From Campylobacteraceae bacterium (lineage in GTDB: Bacteria > Campylobacterota > Campylobacteria > Campylobacterales > Sulfurovaceae), in the NCBI GenBank assembly GCA_027023325.1, contig JALVVQ010000186.1:1146-10509 (forward strand): a stretch of DNA of 9,364 bases. Direction: 5' to 3'. Position 1 is the first letter of the stretch. Each line of letters opens with the position of its first letter. The translations under genes and the position numbers were made by a program. Below, piece after piece: positions 1 through 6,439 of the stretch. The notes beneath the pieces are model-generated. The model searched no databases, was not told where the DNA came from, and saw only the letters and a program-made list of their open reading frames with translations.

Positions 1-216
1 GCCATATCTAGTGTAACAATCTTCAACAAATTCGGCAATATCATGATTGGAGAATTTCAATTTTTTAAGAAGATTATTGCTGACCTCGTTAATCACTTGT
101 GTGCTGATAGTCATGGGCTTCAGCACAAGAGACGAAGCAATTTTTTGTTTGGTTAAATCTTTAGTGCTAAAAGCATAAAGAAAAATATTTGAATCTAGAA
201 AAATACTATCTTTCAT
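1..216 (-). CDS. PIN-domain ribonuclease toxin (VapC-like), partial: N-terminal 72 codons
   Basis: Reading the minus strand from the ATG at 216-214 gives an open frame that leaves the window at base 1 without a stop. The start is MKDSIFLDSNIFLYAF, the typical first strand of a PIN domain, with the conserved catalytic Asp at residue 8 and the following Asn at 10. A second acidic residue expected of the fold is Glu44 in QVINEV. The family coordinates Mg2+ with these acids and cleaves RNA, often tRNA or rRNA, in type II toxin-antitoxin systems. The start overlaps the antitoxin's last 11 nt, and a GAGG lies just upstream inside the antitoxin gene, so translation is probably coupled. The missing C-terminal half should hold the remaining acidic residues, so activity cannot be judged here. 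The RNA target is unknown. Confidence 0.85.
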   Translation of the reverse strand, partial: MKDSIFLDSNIFLYAFSTKDLTKQKIASSLVLKPMTISTQVINEVSNNLLKKLKFSNHDIAEFVEDCYTRYG

Positions 217-427
217 TTGCCTCATCTCTTGTAAGAAAATGTGTATTGTTTGCTACAGACACAGGATTTTTGGCATAGTTGCTGATGAAACCTTTATTCG
301 CTTGTTTGGGCAATGCAGATGTAGTATCAAGGACAATAATTCTTACCTGTTTATTTTCAAATTTTTCAAAGTTTGGTATCTGCACAAAAGAGTTCGTGAT
401 GGTGGTTTGAAATTCTATAGCATTCAT
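206..427 (-). CDS. antitoxin of the PIN-toxin module, family not assigned
   Basis: This 73-residue protein begins with ATG at 427-425, preceded by AAGGAG at 435-440 with a 7-nt spacer. Its N-terminal half (MNAIEFQTTI...NKQVRIIVLD, residues 1-34) looks like a short beta-rich segment of the type seen in small AbrB/DUF2281-like antitoxins. Residues 35-65 are polar and probably flexible. The end, FLTRDEANER (64-73), resembles the acidic/basic C-terminal tail with which many antitoxins wrap their toxin. It is named antitoxin mainly from context: a tiny gene directly upstream of a PIN toxin, overlapping it by 11 nt (206-216), with its own promoter. By analogy the protein would neutralise the toxin and, with it, repress its own promoter. 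I do not recognise a precise family. The base composition is more A+T-rich than that of the genes to the right. Confidence 0.75.
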   Translation of the reverse strand: MNAIEFQTTITNSFVQIPNFEKFENKQVRIIVLDTTSALPKQANKGFISNYAKNPVSVANNTHFLTRDEANER

Positions 428-454
428 CTAAAGACTCCTTATTTTAATTATTGT

Positions 455-483
455 ATTATAGCAAAATAGTTTATAGAAGTGAA
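455..483 (-). promoter_or_regulatory. promoter of the antitoxin-toxin operon
   Basis: On the minus strand a perfect TATAAT (455-460) is separated by 17 nt from TTCACT (478-483), which matches four of six bases of the -35 consensus. The expected start of transcription, near 448, leaves a leader of about 20 nt that contains the AAGGAG ribosome-binding site (435-440). TAAT at 445-448 and ATTA at 455-458 form a small inverted pair touching the -10 box. It could be part of an autorepression operator, but the arms are too short to be sure. Confidence 0.65.
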
Positions 484-520
484 ATTGGCAGTGAATGTAA
501 TAACAAAAAACAAGTAAAAA

Positions 521-589
521 CTGTCATGAAGTATGGTATATTATATATATCAAATGACAGAGAGAGATTTATCTCACGTGTGTTGTCAT
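521..589. repeat. three TGTCAT half-sites upstream of the nucleotidyltransferase gene
   Basis: CTGTCAT (521-527), its exact reverse complement ATGACAG (554-560) and a third TGTCAT (584-589) lie in alternating orientation before the TTG start at 606. The first pair brackets the AT-rich candidate -10 box. The second pair flanks a small palindrome, GAGAT-TT-ATCTC (564-575), which runs into CACGTG (575-580). The arrangement is what a dimeric repressor or a structured leader could use. No known regulator is recognised from the motif. Confidence 0.4.
534..542 (+). promoter_or_regulatory. candidate extended -10 promoter for the DUF294-exonuclease operon
   Basis: TGGTATATT fits an extended -10 element (TGn followed by TATATT, with five of six consensus bases). 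No good -35 hexamer lies 16-18 nt upstream, where the sequence is A-rich (around 508-520). This fits the weak -35 conservation known for Campylobacterota vegetative promoters. Transcription would start near 549, giving a leader of about 57 nt that holds the GAGAT/ATCTC palindrome. Nearby TATA-like alternatives (539-550) mean the exact box is uncertain. Confidence 0.45.
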
Positions 590-594
590 CTTAC

Positions 595-600
595 AAGGAG
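595..600 (+). promoter_or_regulatory. ribosome-binding site that supports a TTG start
   Basis: A full AAGGAG sits 5 nt upstream of the TTG at 606-608. No ATG or GTG with a comparable site lies at the beginning of this frame, so the rare start codon is chosen on this evidence. Confidence 0.75.
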
Positions 601-605
601 CCTCT

Positions 606-2423
606 TTGAGTTTCAATGACCAAAAAACCTTTTTTCAGTCTATCCATCCCTTCTGTGAACTTTCTGACGACGCGCTTGAAAATATCATTCAGTATGTAGA
701 GATAGGTTTTTATCCCAAGGGGAGTGAGGTAGTTGGGCTGGGGAAGAGCCCTGAGGTGCTTTATCTCATCATCAAAGGAGAAGTCAAGGCCTATGATAGC
801 GAGAGTAGCTTGCAGCGTGTCTATCATGCCAAAGAGGGCTTTGATGCTGATGCTTTGATCGAGGGAGCCAGTCTGGCTCGCTATGAGGTGACAGAGGATC
901 TTATCTGCTATGAGCTGAGCAAGAAAGGCTTCATGAAAGCTTTTGAGGCGTATGAGTCTTTCAGACAATTTTATCTCATGGATATGGTGGAGAGAATCAC
1001 CTACCTGAAGAAGAAAGAAACCACCTCAGATCTTAGCGGGTTTATGGTCGCAAAAGTGAGTGACAGTTATCTGCATGAGCCCTGTATCGTCTCTGCTGAT
1101 ATGCTGGTTTCTCAAGCACTAAAAAAATCTGTCGAGATGAAGAGCTCCTCTATCGTGGTGAAGAGGGATGAGGTATATGGCATTGTCACCGATAGCGATA
1201 TCAAGACTGCATTGGCAAATGAAACACTCGATCTCTCCTCCAGAATAGATGAGATGGCACACTTTCCTATCATTGCAGTGGAGAGTGATGATTTTCTTTT
1301 CAATGTGTACCTCTTGCTGATACAAAAAAATATCAAGAGAGTGGCGGTCAAGAAAGAAGATGAAATCATTGGTATGCTGGAGCAGATAGATATATTGAGC
1401 TATTTTGCCAACCACTCAAGACTGGCTACAGTCAAGATAGAAAAAGCCAAGACAGTAGCATCACTCAGGGAAGCCAGCCAAGACTATATCAGTATCGTCA
1501 AAAAGCTGCATGCACAGGGTGTGAAGGCGAGGTATATCGCCAAATTGATCTCTGAAATCAACCGCAAGGTATTTCTCCGTCTTTTTGATATGCTCATGCC
1601 AGAGGCACTGCAAAAGGATTGTGCATTGATTGTGATGGGGAGTGAGGGAAGAGGCGAGCAGATACTGCGTACAGATCAGGACAATGGTCTGATCGTGCGT
1701 GATGGTGTCGATGAGGAACAGTACCTCCCCTATATGAAGGAATTCACAGAGACACTTATCTCCTTTGGATATCCGGCCTGTGAGGGAAATATTATGGTGT
1801 CCAATCCTTATTGGTGCAAAAGTATGGCAGCGTATGAAAAGGAGATTCTGCACTGGATAGACTACCCAGATCAGGAGAGCTATATGTATTTTTCTATCTT
1901 TTTTGATGCGAGAGTGGTGGCAGGGGATACGGCATTGCTTGATGGGCTCAAGAAGGTGCTTTTTGAGCATGTGAACACGAATAATGATGTTTATATGGCA
2001 CGCTTCGCTCACCTTACAACGCTCTTTGAGACCCCAGTTGGATTTTTCAGTACCTTTTTGCATAGAGACAGAAAAATCGATGTAAAAAAAGCAGGAATCT
2101 TTCCTATTGTCCAAGGGATAAGATCACTTTCTTTAACCTATAGAATTGAAGCACTCTCCACCGTAGGGAGAATCAAGCTACTGAGATCTCGTGAACTGCT
2201 TGATGCAGATATGGCGCAGGAGCTCATAGAGGCATTTGAAATCCTTCTCTATGTGAGACTGGAGCAGCAGCTTGCTCAGCAGAGAAATGATCTGCCTGTC
2301 AATAATGAGATAGACACGGTACTTCTAAGTAAAATACAGAGAGACTTGCTCAAAGACAGCCTTCAGATCGTAGAGAAATTTAAGAAAATGATCATCAGGC
2401 ATTTTTCTTTGGAGAACCTATAG
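606..2423 (+). CDS. cNMP-binding-like / CBS pair / DUF294 nucleotidyltransferase signalling protein
   Basis: The 605-residue protein has three recognisable modules. Residues 10-115 resemble a cyclic-nucleotide-binding beta barrel (LYLIIKGEVKAY at 52-63), but the phosphate-binding cassette is degenerate: the usual FGE reads FDA (79-81), while an Arg is kept at 92. Residues 150-268 form two CBS domains (ends YGIVTDSDIK at 191-200 and IIGMLEQIDIL at 254-264), which in this family usually bind adenine nucleotides. Residues 300-605 are the DUF294 part, with the GlnD-like nucleotidyltransferase signature GSEGRGE (345-351) and TDQDNGL (356-362). D357 and D359 are probable metal ligands, and a helical C-terminal substrate-binding region (about 465-600) follows. 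There is no signal peptide or membrane segment, so it should be cytoplasmic. The likely chemistry is ligand-controlled nucleotidylation of an unknown protein or small molecule. It overlaps the exonuclease gene by one base. In other bacteria such proteins often lie near acetate permease genes; none is visible here. Confidence 0.85.
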   Translation: MSFNDQKTFFQSIHPFCELSDDALENIIQYVEIGFYPKGSEVVGLGKSPEVLYLIIKGEVKAYDSESSLQRVYHAKEGFDADALIEGASLARYEVTEDLICYELSKKGFMKAFEAYESFRQFYLMDMVERITYLKKKETTSDLSGFMVAKVSDSYLHEPCIVSADMLVSQALKKSVEMKSSSIVVKRDEVYGIVTDSDIKTALANETLDLSSRIDEMAHFPIIAVESDDFLFNVYLLLIQKNIKRVAVKKEDEIIGMLEQIDILSYFANHSRLATVKIEKAKTVASLREASQDYISIVKKLHAQGVKARYIAKLISEINRKVFLRLFDMLMPEALQKDCALIVMGSEGRGEQILRTDQDNGLIVRDGVDEEQYLPYMKEFTETLISFGYPACEGNIMVSNPYWCKSMAAYEKEILHWIDYPDQESYMYFSIFFDARVVAGDTALLDGLKKVLFEHVNTNNDVYMARFAHLTTLFETPVGFFSTFLHRDRKIDVKKAGIFPIVQGIRSLSLTYRIEALSTVGRIKLLRSRELLDADMAQELIEAFEILLYVRLEQQLAQQRNDLPVNNEIDTVLLSKIQRDLLKDSLQIVEKFKKMIIRHFSLENL

Positions 2424-3049
2424 TGTTTGCATCACTAAAGAGGAAGTGGAACAGAAAGGTACTCAGGGAGAAGCAGTACGAGAAACTTTTTGAGCCTTAT
2501 ACTGGTACGGAGCTTGTGGTGCTTGACACAGAAACTACGGGATTGAATCCTCAGAAAGATGAAATTCTCTCTATTGGCGCGGTGATCATCAGGGACAATA
2601 AGATACTGATGAACCAGTCATTTGAGTGCTTCGTAAAACCAAGTGCGAATATCTCCAAAGAGAGTATCAAGATCCATCATATCAGAGAGTGTGATCTCTC
2701 GGAAGCCATAGAGGTCGAAGATGCGATCAGGCAACTTTTGGACTTTGTCGGTAATCGTCCTATTGTAGGCTACTATATTGACTTTGACCATAAAATGATC
2801 GGCAAGCATACCAAGCAGATCATTGGATCGACATTGCCTCAGCCTACCATAGAGCTCTCCAGCATGTACTACAAAAGGTACAGAAAATCTTCCTCTTATG
2901 AATTTGTGGATTTGCACTTCGATGCTATGATGAATGCCCTGGAACTTCCCTTTCTGGGAAAGCACGATGCCTTGAATGATGCCATTATGTCTGCAATGAT
3001 CTATTTGAAATTGAAGAGTATGCCTGAATATAAAGGTGCTTTCTCGTAG
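2423..3049 (+). CDS. DEDDh-type 3'-5' exonuclease (DnaQ/PolC epsilon-like)
   Basis: The 208-residue protein starts at a GTG (2423-2425) whose G is the last base of the preceding stop, with GGAG at 2411-2414 as ribosome-binding site. All three exonuclease motifs are present. ExoI is VVLDTETTGLNP, with D35 and E37. ExoII is IVGYYIDFDHKM, with D122. ExoIII is HDALNDA, with H181 and D186. This makes it a DEDDh nuclease that removes nucleotides from 3' ends using two metal ions. The basic N-terminal stretch (SLKRKWNRKVLREK) may bind nucleic acid or a partner. It is too short and too separate to be the main polymerase III epsilon subunit with confidence. The fixed pairing with a DUF294 nucleotidyltransferase, seen in many genomes, suggests a shared but undefined job. 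Substrate (DNA, RNA or a nucleotidylated product) is unknown. Confidence 0.88.
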   Translation: MFASLKRKWNRKVLREKQYEKLFEPYTGTELVVLDTETTGLNPQKDEILSIGAVIIRDNKILMNQSFECFVKPSANISKESIKIHHIRECDLSEAIEVEDAIRQLLDFVGNRPIVGYYIDFDHKMIGKHTKQIIGSTLPQPTIELSSMYYKRYRKSSSYEFVDLHFDAMMNALELPFLGKHDALNDAIMSAMIYLKLKSMPEYKGAFS

Positions 3050-3064
3050 AAGTATACGAGAAAG
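3039..3064. terminator. perfect 10-bp hairpin at the convergent gene junction
   Basis: CTTTCTCGTA (3039-3048) and TACGAGAAAG (3055-3064) are exact reverse complements with a 6-nt loop. The left arm contains the last codons of the exonuclease and most of its stop codon. The hairpin lies between converging transcripts, 14 bases beyond the serA stop. On the plus strand it is followed by A residues, and on the minus strand the T run (3065-3070) precedes rather than follows the stem. It is therefore not a textbook intrinsic terminator in either direction, though it may end or protect both mRNAs. Confidence 0.45.
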
Positions 3065-3078
3065 AAAAAAGATTCTGT

Positions 3079-4662
3079 TTAGATAGCAACAGATCTGGCA
3101 CTGATGCAGGCATCTAGTGCTTCCAGATCTTCGACGAGTGCCTTTGTCACGGCATTGTCTACTTTGACAACAGCCAATGCGTGTCCTTTGCCGTCTCTAC
3201 CCAGTCTGAAGTCAGCGATATTGACCTGATGTGTCGCAATGAGACGCCCCACATCACCGATAACACCAGGCTCATCACTATTTTTAAAGAGAATGAGGTT
3301 GCCTTTGGGCTCAAGCTCCAATGCGTAGCCATCAATATCCACAATCCGCTGTACGGAATCTCCCAAGACAGTGCCACTGATTTTGAAGACATTGCCATTT
3401 TGGGTGGTAAGTCTGAGTGTGACCATATTCTCAAAACCAGATCCGGAGAGAGCAGTTTCTTTTTCGACCTGCATACCTCTCTCTGTTGCTACATGTTCGG
3501 CATTGACATAGTTTATCTGATCACCAAGAGACTCTTTGAGGACACCTACTGTGGCAAAGGTTGCCAATGAATCAATATGTTCCGAAACCTTACCTGAGGT
3601 ACTGATCTTCATGGACTGTACGCCACTTTTGGTGACCTGTGCACTCATGTGACCGATTTTCTGTGTCAGTTCCAGATAGGGACGCAAGAAATCAGGCAGT
3701 TCACTCTCCTTGATAGGCAGGTTGAGTGCATTGGGGTACGAGATACCCTTGGCGGATGCGATGGCATTTTCTGCAGCCTGGATAGCGATATTCTGCTGAG
3801 ACTCTTTGGTGTTGGCACCTAGATGTGGCGTGACAGTCACATTGTCAAGATCCAGGAGGGGATGATCTGTGGCAGGCTCTTTATCAAAGACATCAATGCC
3901 TGCCATAGCGATTTTGCCGCTTTTGAGACCTTCCAGCAAGGCTTCTTCATTGTAGAGCCCCCCTCTGGCACAATTGACCAGAATGACACCGTCTTTCATG
4001 CGAGCGATTTCTTCTGCGCCAATCATATCCTTGGTCTCATCCGTTTTTGGCGTATGGATAGTAATGATATCACAGGAGAGGATATCCTCAAAATCATTGG
4101 TGTAGGCGATATCAAGATCGGTGGCTTTAGATGGGCTGATATAAGGGTCGTAGGCTACGATATCCATCTCAAACGCCTTGGCACGCTTGCCCACACGGGA
4201 ACCGATATTACCAAAACCTATGATACCGAGCTTTTTGTCCTTGAGCTCTGTACCGTACCAGTCCTGTCTGCGCCACACTCTGTCTATCTTGAGATTGTTG
4301 TGCGCGTAGGGGAACTTGCGTACGCAGCTCATCATATGCGTCATGGTGAGCTCTACCGCAGCGATAGTATTGGCTATGGGAACATTCATGACGACAATAC
4401 CTAGCTTGCTGCATCCCGGAATATCTACATTGTCTACGCCTACACCGGCACGGACAATGGCTTTTAGTTTTTCTGATTTTTCAAGGAATTTTTCATCGAC
4501 ATCTGTAGAGCTTCTGGTGATAGCAACATCTGCAAGAGGGATATATTTTTCTAAAAGTACATCTTTGGGCTCATCGGCGGCATTGATCATGGTGATCTCT
4601 GGGTCAGAGGCTAGAATATCTAGCCCCTTTTGGTGAATATGGTCGCATACAACGATTGTCAT
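3079..4662 (-). CDS. serA: D-3-phosphoglycerate dehydrogenase
   Basis: This enzyme oxidises 3-phosphoglycerate to 3-phosphohydroxypyruvate with NAD+, the first step of serine synthesis in the cytoplasm. The 527-residue length fits the long form, with an intervening domain and an ACT domain. The Rossmann motif is GFGNIG (149-154), with an acidic residue (D172) at the end of the following strand. The catalytic residues are R233 (CARGG), E262 (DKEPA) and H280 (TPHLGAN). Residues about 315-450 form the allosteric substrate-binding region, and 455-527 (NLILFKNSDEPGVIG) the ACT domain that commonly senses serine. The ATG at 4662-4660 is 8 nt after the rpsA stop. The upstream bases (GCAGACCC) contain no convincing Shine-Dalgarno sequence, so initiation probably depends on coupling to rpsA. 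It is the last gene of the minus-strand cluster. Confidence 0.96.
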   Translation of the reverse strand: MTIVVCDHIHQKGLDILASDPEITMINAADEPKDVLLEKYIPLADVAITRSSTDVDEKFLEKSEKLKAIVRAGVGVDNVDIPGCSKLGIVVMNVPIANTIAAVELTMTHMMSCVRKFPYAHNNLKIDRVWRRQDWYGTELKDKKLGIIGFGNIGSRVGKRAKAFEMDIVAYDPYISPSKATDLDIAYTNDFEDILSCDIITIHTPKTDETKDMIGAEEIARMKDGVILVNCARGGLYNEEALLEGLKSGKIAMAGIDVFDKEPATDHPLLDLDNVTVTPHLGANTKESQQNIAIQAAENAIASAKGISYPNALNLPIKESELPDFLRPYLELTQKIGHMSAQVTKSGVQSMKISTSGKVSEHIDSLATFATVGVLKESLGDQINYVNAEHVATERGMQVEKETALSGSGFENMVTLRLTTQNGNVFKISGTVLGDSVQRIVDIDGYALELEPKGNLILFKNSDEPGVIGDVGRLIATHQVNIADFRLGRDGKGHALAVVKVDNAVTKALVEDLEALDACISARSVAI

Positions 4663-4670
4663 GGGTCTGC

Positions 4671-6320
4671 TTATTGGAATTTATCTTTGATGAGGTCACC
4701 CAGTGTCATACTGTCGTCCTGATCGCTGTTGAGAGAGTCGAGTGCTTGTCGCTCTTCTTGTCTCTCTAGTCTTTTGACAGACACTCTGATTCTGCCACTC
4801 TGAGAATCGATGAAACTGATGACACCTTTGATCTCTTGGTCTTTTTCTATCTCGTCAAACTTAAGTGGATAGAGATCCTCTGTACGAATCAGTGCATCAA
4901 CATTGTTGTCCAGAGCAATAAAGACACCAAAGTCTTTTTTATCTTTAACAGCACCTGTAACAATGTCTCCATTTTTGTGACTCTTGGCAAACTCATCTAC
5001 CGGTGAGTCTTCAAGTGCCTTTTTACTGAGTGATATTTTGCCGGCATCTGCATCGATCTTGATAATTTTAACCTCTACTTCATCGCCTGTCCTGAAGAGG
5101 TCTTTGGCATTAACTGATTTGTCCCATGATGTCTCTTGGTTATGCAACAGTCCTTCCACACCATCAAGTTTGACAAAGGCACCGAAGTCTGTCAAAGAGG
5201 TAACGGTTCCGGTGAGGACATCGCCAACTTTATGGTTCTTGGAGAAAGCCTCCATAGGCTTAGGCAAGAGTGTTTTGAGGCTGACTCTGAGTCTTCTTTT
5301 TTCTTTGTCTATCTCAATGATCTCTACATTAATCTCATCATCTACATTCATGTAGTCTTTTGGGTGCTTGACATTTTTATCCCAAGAGATCTCTGAGACA
5401 TGAAGAAATGCCTCAAGATCCTCACCAAGATCTACAAACACGCCATAAGGCTCAATATTGCTTACGGCTACAGTCACAGTGTCACCTACACCCAGGATGT
5501 CATCAATCTCTTGCCATGGATCAGAGCTCGCATCTTTGATGGAGAGAGACAAATGTCTCTTTTTCTTGTCATAATCAAGTGCAATGACATTGACCTCATC
5601 ACCTTCTTCGAAATATTTAGATGGGTTGACTGGACCCTTGTGTGAGATCTGTGAGTAGTGAACGAGCCCATCCATACCACCTACATCTACAAACATACCG
5701 TAGCTTGTAATTTTTTTAACGATACCGACAACAGGATCTTTACTTTCTAGAAGTTTGTCTACAATTTCTTGAGATTTTGCTTTGTCTCTTTCTATCAACT
5801 CTTTTCTGGAGATGACGACAGAGCCTCTGTCTTTATCTACCTTGACAATGACCGCTTTAACTTTCTTCCCTACTGCTTCTATCTTGGAGCTGAGGTAAGA
5901 GAGGGTGCGAGGCATGAAAAACTCAAGACCGTCTACCTCTACGACATAACCTCCCTTGTTTTTCTTAGTCACAACACCTTCAACAATCGTCTCTTGCTCT
6001 GGATCATACGTTTCTATAAACGCATTGAGTGCTACTCTTTTTTGTGCTGCCAGATAAGAGATTCTTCCTCTTCCTAATGTGACTACTTTGATGGGGTCGC
6101 CTACTTTGAAAAGTACAGCACCTTCTTCATCCTTGATCTCATCAAGTGCGAGTACAGAGTCTCTACCGCCACCTATATCTACAACAGCTTGTCCTTCTGC
6201 CTCATCTACTTTGACAATTGTGCCCTCTACTAAGTCACTTCTTGATTCTGTTTTTTTAAACGACTCCTCAAGCATCGCTTCAAAATCAACCTCTTCTACT
6301 TCGATATCTTCGAACTTCAT
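4671..6320 (-). CDS. rpsA: 30S ribosomal protein S1
   Basis: The 549-residue protein consists of six S1-type OB-fold repeats, at about residues 28-98, 112-175, 195-263, 279-349, 366-435 and 451-517. Repeats 3-6 show the classic pattern, for example YGMFVDVGGMDGLVH (207-221) and FGAFVKLDGVEGLLH (379-393). S1 sits on the small subunit and captures mRNA. Repeats 1-2 normally anchor it to the ribosome and 3-6 bind RNA. An acidic N-terminal helix (residues 1-24) matches the region that contacts S2 in other bacteria. The start ATG (6320-6318) has AAGGA at 6328-6332, 7 nt away. A dedicated promoter lies just upstream, so rpsA can be transcribed apart from ispH. serA follows after 8 nt. Confidence 0.97.
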   Translation of the reverse strand: MKFEDIEVEEVDFEAMLEESFKKTESRSDLVEGTIVKVDEAEGQAVVDIGGGRDSVLALDEIKDEEGAVLFKVGDPIKVVTLGRGRISYLAAQKRVALNAFIETYDPEQETIVEGVVTKKNKGGYVVEVDGLEFFMPRTLSYLSSKIEAVGKKVKAVIVKVDKDRGSVVISRKELIERDKAKSQEIVDKLLESKDPVVGIVKKITSYGMFVDVGGMDGLVHYSQISHKGPVNPSKYFEEGDEVNVIALDYDKKKRHLSLSIKDASSDPWQEIDDILGVGDTVTVAVSNIEPYGVFVDLGEDLEAFLHVSEISWDKNVKHPKDYMNVDDEINVEIIEIDKEKRRLRVSLKTLLPKPMEAFSKNHKVGDVLTGTVTSLTDFGAFVKLDGVEGLLHNQETSWDKSVNAKDLFRTGDEVEVKIIKIDADAGKISLSKKALEDSPVDEFAKSHKNGDIVTGAVKDKKDFGVFIALDNNVDALIRTEDLYPLKFDEIEKDQEIKGVISFIDSQSGRIRVSVKRLERQEERQALDSLNSDQDDSMTLGDLIKDKFQ

Positions 6321-6352
6321 TTACCTATCCTTCGTTTGCCTAATTTGGCGTA

Positions 6353-6381
6353 ATTATACTATTATTTATTTAAAACTGCTG
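6353..6381 (-). promoter_or_regulatory. promoter for rpsA-serA
   Basis: On the minus strand a perfect TATAAT occupies 6353-6358, preceded by an AT-rich stretch (TTTAAATAAATAATAG). The -35 region (around 6376-6381, CAGCAG) has no consensus match, which is usual for Campylobacterota vegetative promoters. The start of transcription should fall near 6346, giving a leader of roughly 26 nt, too short for the long structured rpsA leader known from E. coli. Confidence 0.65.
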
Positions 6382-6390
6382 AATCACAGT
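6375..6390. repeat. imperfect dyad over the -35 region of the rpsA promoter
   Basis: ACTG-C-TGA on one side and TCACAGT on the other are reverse complements except for one extra C, around a single central A. The dyad covers the place where the -35 contact of the rpsA promoter would be, so it could be an operator. Arms of this size also occur by chance in a region of this length. Confidence 0.25.
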
Positions 6391-6412
6391 AGAAAATGCT
6401 GCGGAGAAATAT

Positions 6413-6431
6413 CTTTGTGGCGCGCGCAAAG
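6413..6431. repeat. GC-rich inverted repeat after ispH
   Basis: CTTTGTG (6413-6419) and CGCAAAG (6425-6431) can pair, with one G-U pair on the plus strand and one mismatch on the minus strand, around an alternating GCGCG loop. It lies 9 bases past the ispH stop in an otherwise AT-rich gap. No T tract follows on the minus strand, so it is at most a weak terminator, and read-through from ispH into rpsA remains possible. Confidence 0.3.
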
Positions 6432-6439
6432 CCCATTCT

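Noticed and set aside
239..469. Open frame of 76 codons on the plus strand opposite the antitoxin
   Set aside because: It is the complement of the antitoxin gene and its promoter. The antitoxin has a strong ribosome-binding site and fits its partner toxin; this frame has neither.
484..500. TGGCA-containing sequence considered as a sigma-54 promoter
   Set aside because: The GC element expected 12 bases after the GG is missing.
1461..2114. Open frame of 217 codons on the minus strand
   Set aside because: It lies entirely opposite the DUF294 gene, whose domains and catalytic motifs are clear. Its own translation (many His, Cys and Ile) resembles no protein family.
3823..4404. Open frame of 193 codons on the plus strand
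   Set aside because: It is antisense to the Rossmann domain of serA, with no ribosome-binding site or recognisable motif.
4700..6250. Internal similarity in rpsA considered as a DNA repeat array
   Set aside because: The similarity is at protein level and comes from the six S1 domains; no near-identical DNA repeats were seen.
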